Below, piece by piece: positions 5,705-7,219 of a stretch of 7,219 bases of DNA. Source of the stretch: an uncultured Collinsella sp. (GTDB lineage: Bacteria > Actinomycetota > Coriobacteriia > Coriobacteriales > Coriobacteriaceae). The translations under genes were made by a program, and so were the position numbers. The stretch lies in NCBI GenBank assembly GCA_900544385.1, contig UQVD01000096.1, positions 1 through 7,219 of the forward strand, given 5' to 3'. The notes under the pieces were generated by a model. That model worked only from the letters and a program-made list of their open reading frames with translations, was not told where the DNA came from and did not search any database. Within the stretch, counting starts at the first letter, position 1, and the number at the start of each line of letters is the position of its first letter.

Positions 5705-6919
5705 ATGTTCGCGAAGGATCGCGAAGCAATGCGCCTGACGCCGGCAGAGGTCAGGCTGATTCTTATTGAGTCCCTGCAGTGGTGCGCCAACAACGCGGTC
5801 TACTTTTTGGGGCTTATCGGTGCGGCCACGTATGATCTGGCCGGCACGGCCTTTTTGGTTGCCGCCATTACGCTCGTGCGTAATCTTATGACGTCGGTGG
5901 GCAATATGGTGTCGGGTTCGGTCATCGACCGCTTTGGACCGCGCCGGACGTCATTTGTGACGTGCGTGATTACGGCAGTGCTATCGCTTGGCGTGGGGTT
6001 GGCGCCGTTGTCTGTCCCCGGGCTTGTGTTTGCCGCGTGCGTCTTGGGACTTGCGGGCGGCTTTATCAACACCTGCACACATGCGTTTCCGGGATACCTG
6101 GAGTCGACCACCGAGGGCCGTACCCGCGTGAACGGCCTCATGGTGTTCTACAGCAATATCGCCTATACCGCTGGCCCGCTGCTCGGTGGTGCCATCGTGA
6201 GCTGTTTTGCCACGCAATCGGTCTATCTGCTCATGGCGGGCATGATGGGTGTGGCGGCCGTGCTCTCCTTGGGCTGTCACGAGTGTGTTGCTCCCGCAAA
6301 AGGGGAGAAGCCGAAGGGCGGTATTCTGGGCGGCATGGCCGAGGGTGCGCGACTTACGTTTCGCGACCACGACCTGCGCCTCATCTTTATCTCGGGCTTT
6401 TTGGGTTTCTTTGCGTTTGGCGCGTTCGATTCGCTGGAGTCGTTGTTCTACCGCGATGTGCTCAACGTGGATATCGTCTGGCTGGGCTGGCTGTCCTCGG
6501 TCGTGGGCCTCACTTCCTCGGTGGGCGCGTTCATCCTGACCAAGCTTTCTGCTCGCCATGTCAACCTGCGATTGTTGCTCGGCGCGCTCATGGCCGTGGG
6601 CATTGGGTCCATGGTGTACGTGGGCACCGATATGCTGGGGGTCGCGATTATCGGTCAGGCGATTAACGGTCTGGCCTGGGGATTCCTGGAACCGCTGCAG
6701 ATGATCTTGATTCAGGAGCGCGCCGACATCAAATACCTGGGACGCATTACCGGCTTTGCGCGTTTTGGCCTGATGAGCGCCGGCGTGCTGCCGCTGCTGG
6801 CGGCTCCTTTTTTGGCGGAGGCTTTGGGCGTCCAAGCGGTGCTATTTGGGGCATCGACCATTATTGCGCTGGTAGGAACGCTGTTCTTTGTCACACAAGG
6901 GAGGTGCCAGAGGTGTTAG
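5705..6919 (+). CDS. Major facilitator superfamily (MFS) transporter
   Basis: This 404-residue protein has the length and about twelve hydrophobic segments expected of an MFS permease, a proton- or solute-coupled carrier in the cytoplasmic membrane. The loop between helices 2 and 3 has motif A, GSVIDRFGPRR (residues 71-81). A charged central loop (about residues 191-225, CHECVAPAKGEKPKGG...) separates the two six-helix halves. ILTKLSARHVNLR (about 277-289) is the equivalent loop in the second half. The start is ATG 5705, with AGAAGGAG (5692-5699) five bases upstream; an in-frame TTG at 5645 would lie inside the terminator and is unlikely. The substrate is unknown; drug or metabolite efflux and sugar transport are both possible. 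Like the EamA gene, it directly follows an EIID terminator and precedes a boxed promoter. The last residues, GRCQRC, are unusual in having two cysteines. Confidence 0.9.
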   Translation: MFAKDREAMRLTPAEVRLILIESLQWCANNAVYFLGLIGAATYDLAGTAFLVAAITLVRNLMTSVGNMVSGSVIDRFGPRRTSFVTCVITAVLSLGVGLAPLSVPGLVFAACVLGLAGGFINTCTHAFPGYLESTTEGRTRVNGLMVFYSNIAYTAGPLLGGAIVSCFATQSVYLLMAGMMGVAAVLSLGCHECVAPAKGEKPKGGILGGMAEGARLTFRDHDLRLIFISGFLGFFAFGAFDSLESLFYRDVLNVDIVWLGWLSSVVGLTSSVGAFILTKLSARHVNLRLLLGALMAVGIGSMVYVGTDMLGVAIIGQAINGLAWGFLEPLQMILIQERADIKYLGRITGFARFGLMSAGVLPLLAAPFLAEALGVQAVLFGASTIIALVGTLFFVTQGRCQRC

Positions 6920-6937
6920 CTATACATTCAATTCTAA

Positions 6938-6949
6938 TTTAATACCACT
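6938..6949 (-). promoter_or_regulatory. Inverted copy of the operator half-box
   Basis: TTTAATACCACT is the exact reverse complement of the AGTGGTATTAAA box found at 3845-3856 and 6996-7007. It starts 19 nt after the MFS stop and is 46 nt from the forward copy. Such an auxiliary site could support DNA looping or cooperative binding. No such copy is seen upstream of the box at 3845. Confidence 0.55.
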
Positions 6950-6995
6950 CACCAGAGAATTTCGACCGTTCACCGAGGATTGGAACAGATTGATA

Positions 6996-7039
6996 AGTGG
7001 TATTAAAAACACCTTAGGTGTATGTCGATAATTGGTATC
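6996..7039 (+). promoter_or_regulatory. Promoter with paired operator boxes upstream of the last gene
   Basis: AGTGGTATTAAA (6996-7007), 20 nt, then ATAATTGGTATC (7028-7039): the same 44-nt arrangement as at 3845-3888, although the 20 intervening bases differ. GATAAT (7027-7032) serves as -10 and TTAAAA (7003-7008) as a weak -35, 18 nt apart. The intervening region contains a small palindrome, ACACCT-T-AGGTGT (7009-7021), absent from the other site. The predicted start site is about 50 nt before ATG 7090. Confidence 0.72.
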
Positions 7040-7089
7040 GAAAAGAAACGCTATGTATAGAGTCGCGTGCAGGACAGAAAGGAAAAGCC

Positions 7090-7219
7090 ATGAAGGAAAC
7101 CGAGAAGATCGAGATCATGCACTTTAGCCAGGAGGGCTATCTCGAGGACGGCAAGAACGTCTATGAGACCGGCAAGAAGATGACCGCGCTCGCCGACAAG
7201 GTCGCCGACGAGGGCTACG
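7090..7219 (+). CDS. N-terminal part of a probable SIS-domain sugar-phosphate isomerase/deglycase (partial)
   Basis: Forty-three codons are visible from ATG 7090, which has AAAGGA (7078-7083) six bases upstream. The reading frame stays open to the window edge. The peptide MKETEKIEIMHFSQEGYLEDG... continues with a helix and ends ...LADKVADEGY. In SIS-domain isomerases a helix ending 'eGY' typically leads into the first SIS strand and its glycine-rich phosphate loop, which here would lie just outside the window. The call is therefore tentative. The promoter in front carries the same operator boxes as the second EIIC-EIID pair, which fits a shared sugar-use regulon. If correct, the window is bracketed by two SIS enzymes, as in gfr-type operons that encode two deglycases. 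Confidence 0.5.
   Translation, partial: MKETEKIEIMHFSQEGYLEDGKNVYETGKKMTALADKVADEGY

Overview
The window looks like chromosomal DNA of a high-GC anaerobic actinomycete of the Coriobacteriia type. A gut Collinsella is my best guess, based on GC-rich codon use, GGAGG-type ribosome binding sites and several mannose-family phosphotransferase (PTS) genes packed together. The genus is inferred from general character, not from a search. All genes read on the + strand.

Layout. (1) 1-167 is the 3' end of a probable SIS-domain phosphosugar isomerase/deglycase. (2) 214-2821 is a complete mannose-family PTS permease in the order EIIA, EIIB, EIIC, EIID, closed by a strong terminator (2852-2881). (3) 2910-3800 is an EamA/DMT-type 10-helix exporter. 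(4) 3801-4025 is a regulatory gap with a promoter/operator and a structured leader. (5) 4026-5613 is a second EIIC-EIID pair without its own EIIA or EIIB, again closed by a strong terminator (5648-5687). (6) 5705-6919 is an MFS transporter. (7) 6920-7089 is a second regulatory gap carrying the same promoter/operator boxes. (8) 7090 to the end is the start of another probable SIS-domain gene.

How it may work. EIIA takes phosphate from HPr and passes it to EIIB. EIIC and EIID carry the sugar across the membrane, and it arrives phosphorylated. SIS-domain enzymes at both edges would then isomerise or deglycate the sugar phosphate. This gene content resembles the gfr-type systems for Amadori compounds (glucoselysine/fructoselysine), but the substrate cannot be read from sequence. 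The second EIIC-EIID pair probably borrows EIIA and EIIB from the first operon or from elsewhere.

The most notable signals are four. A 1060-bp tract covering the 3' third of EIIC and all of EIID is identical by eye in the two cassettes, while the 5' two thirds of EIIC has diverged. A two-part box, AGTGGTATTAAA-N20-ATAATTGGTATC, with identical spacing lies in front of both the second EIIC and the last SIS gene. A perfect inverted copy of the first half-box sits 46 nt upstream of the second site. The leader of the second EIIC can form mutually exclusive pairings, one of which hides its Shine-Dalgarno sequence.
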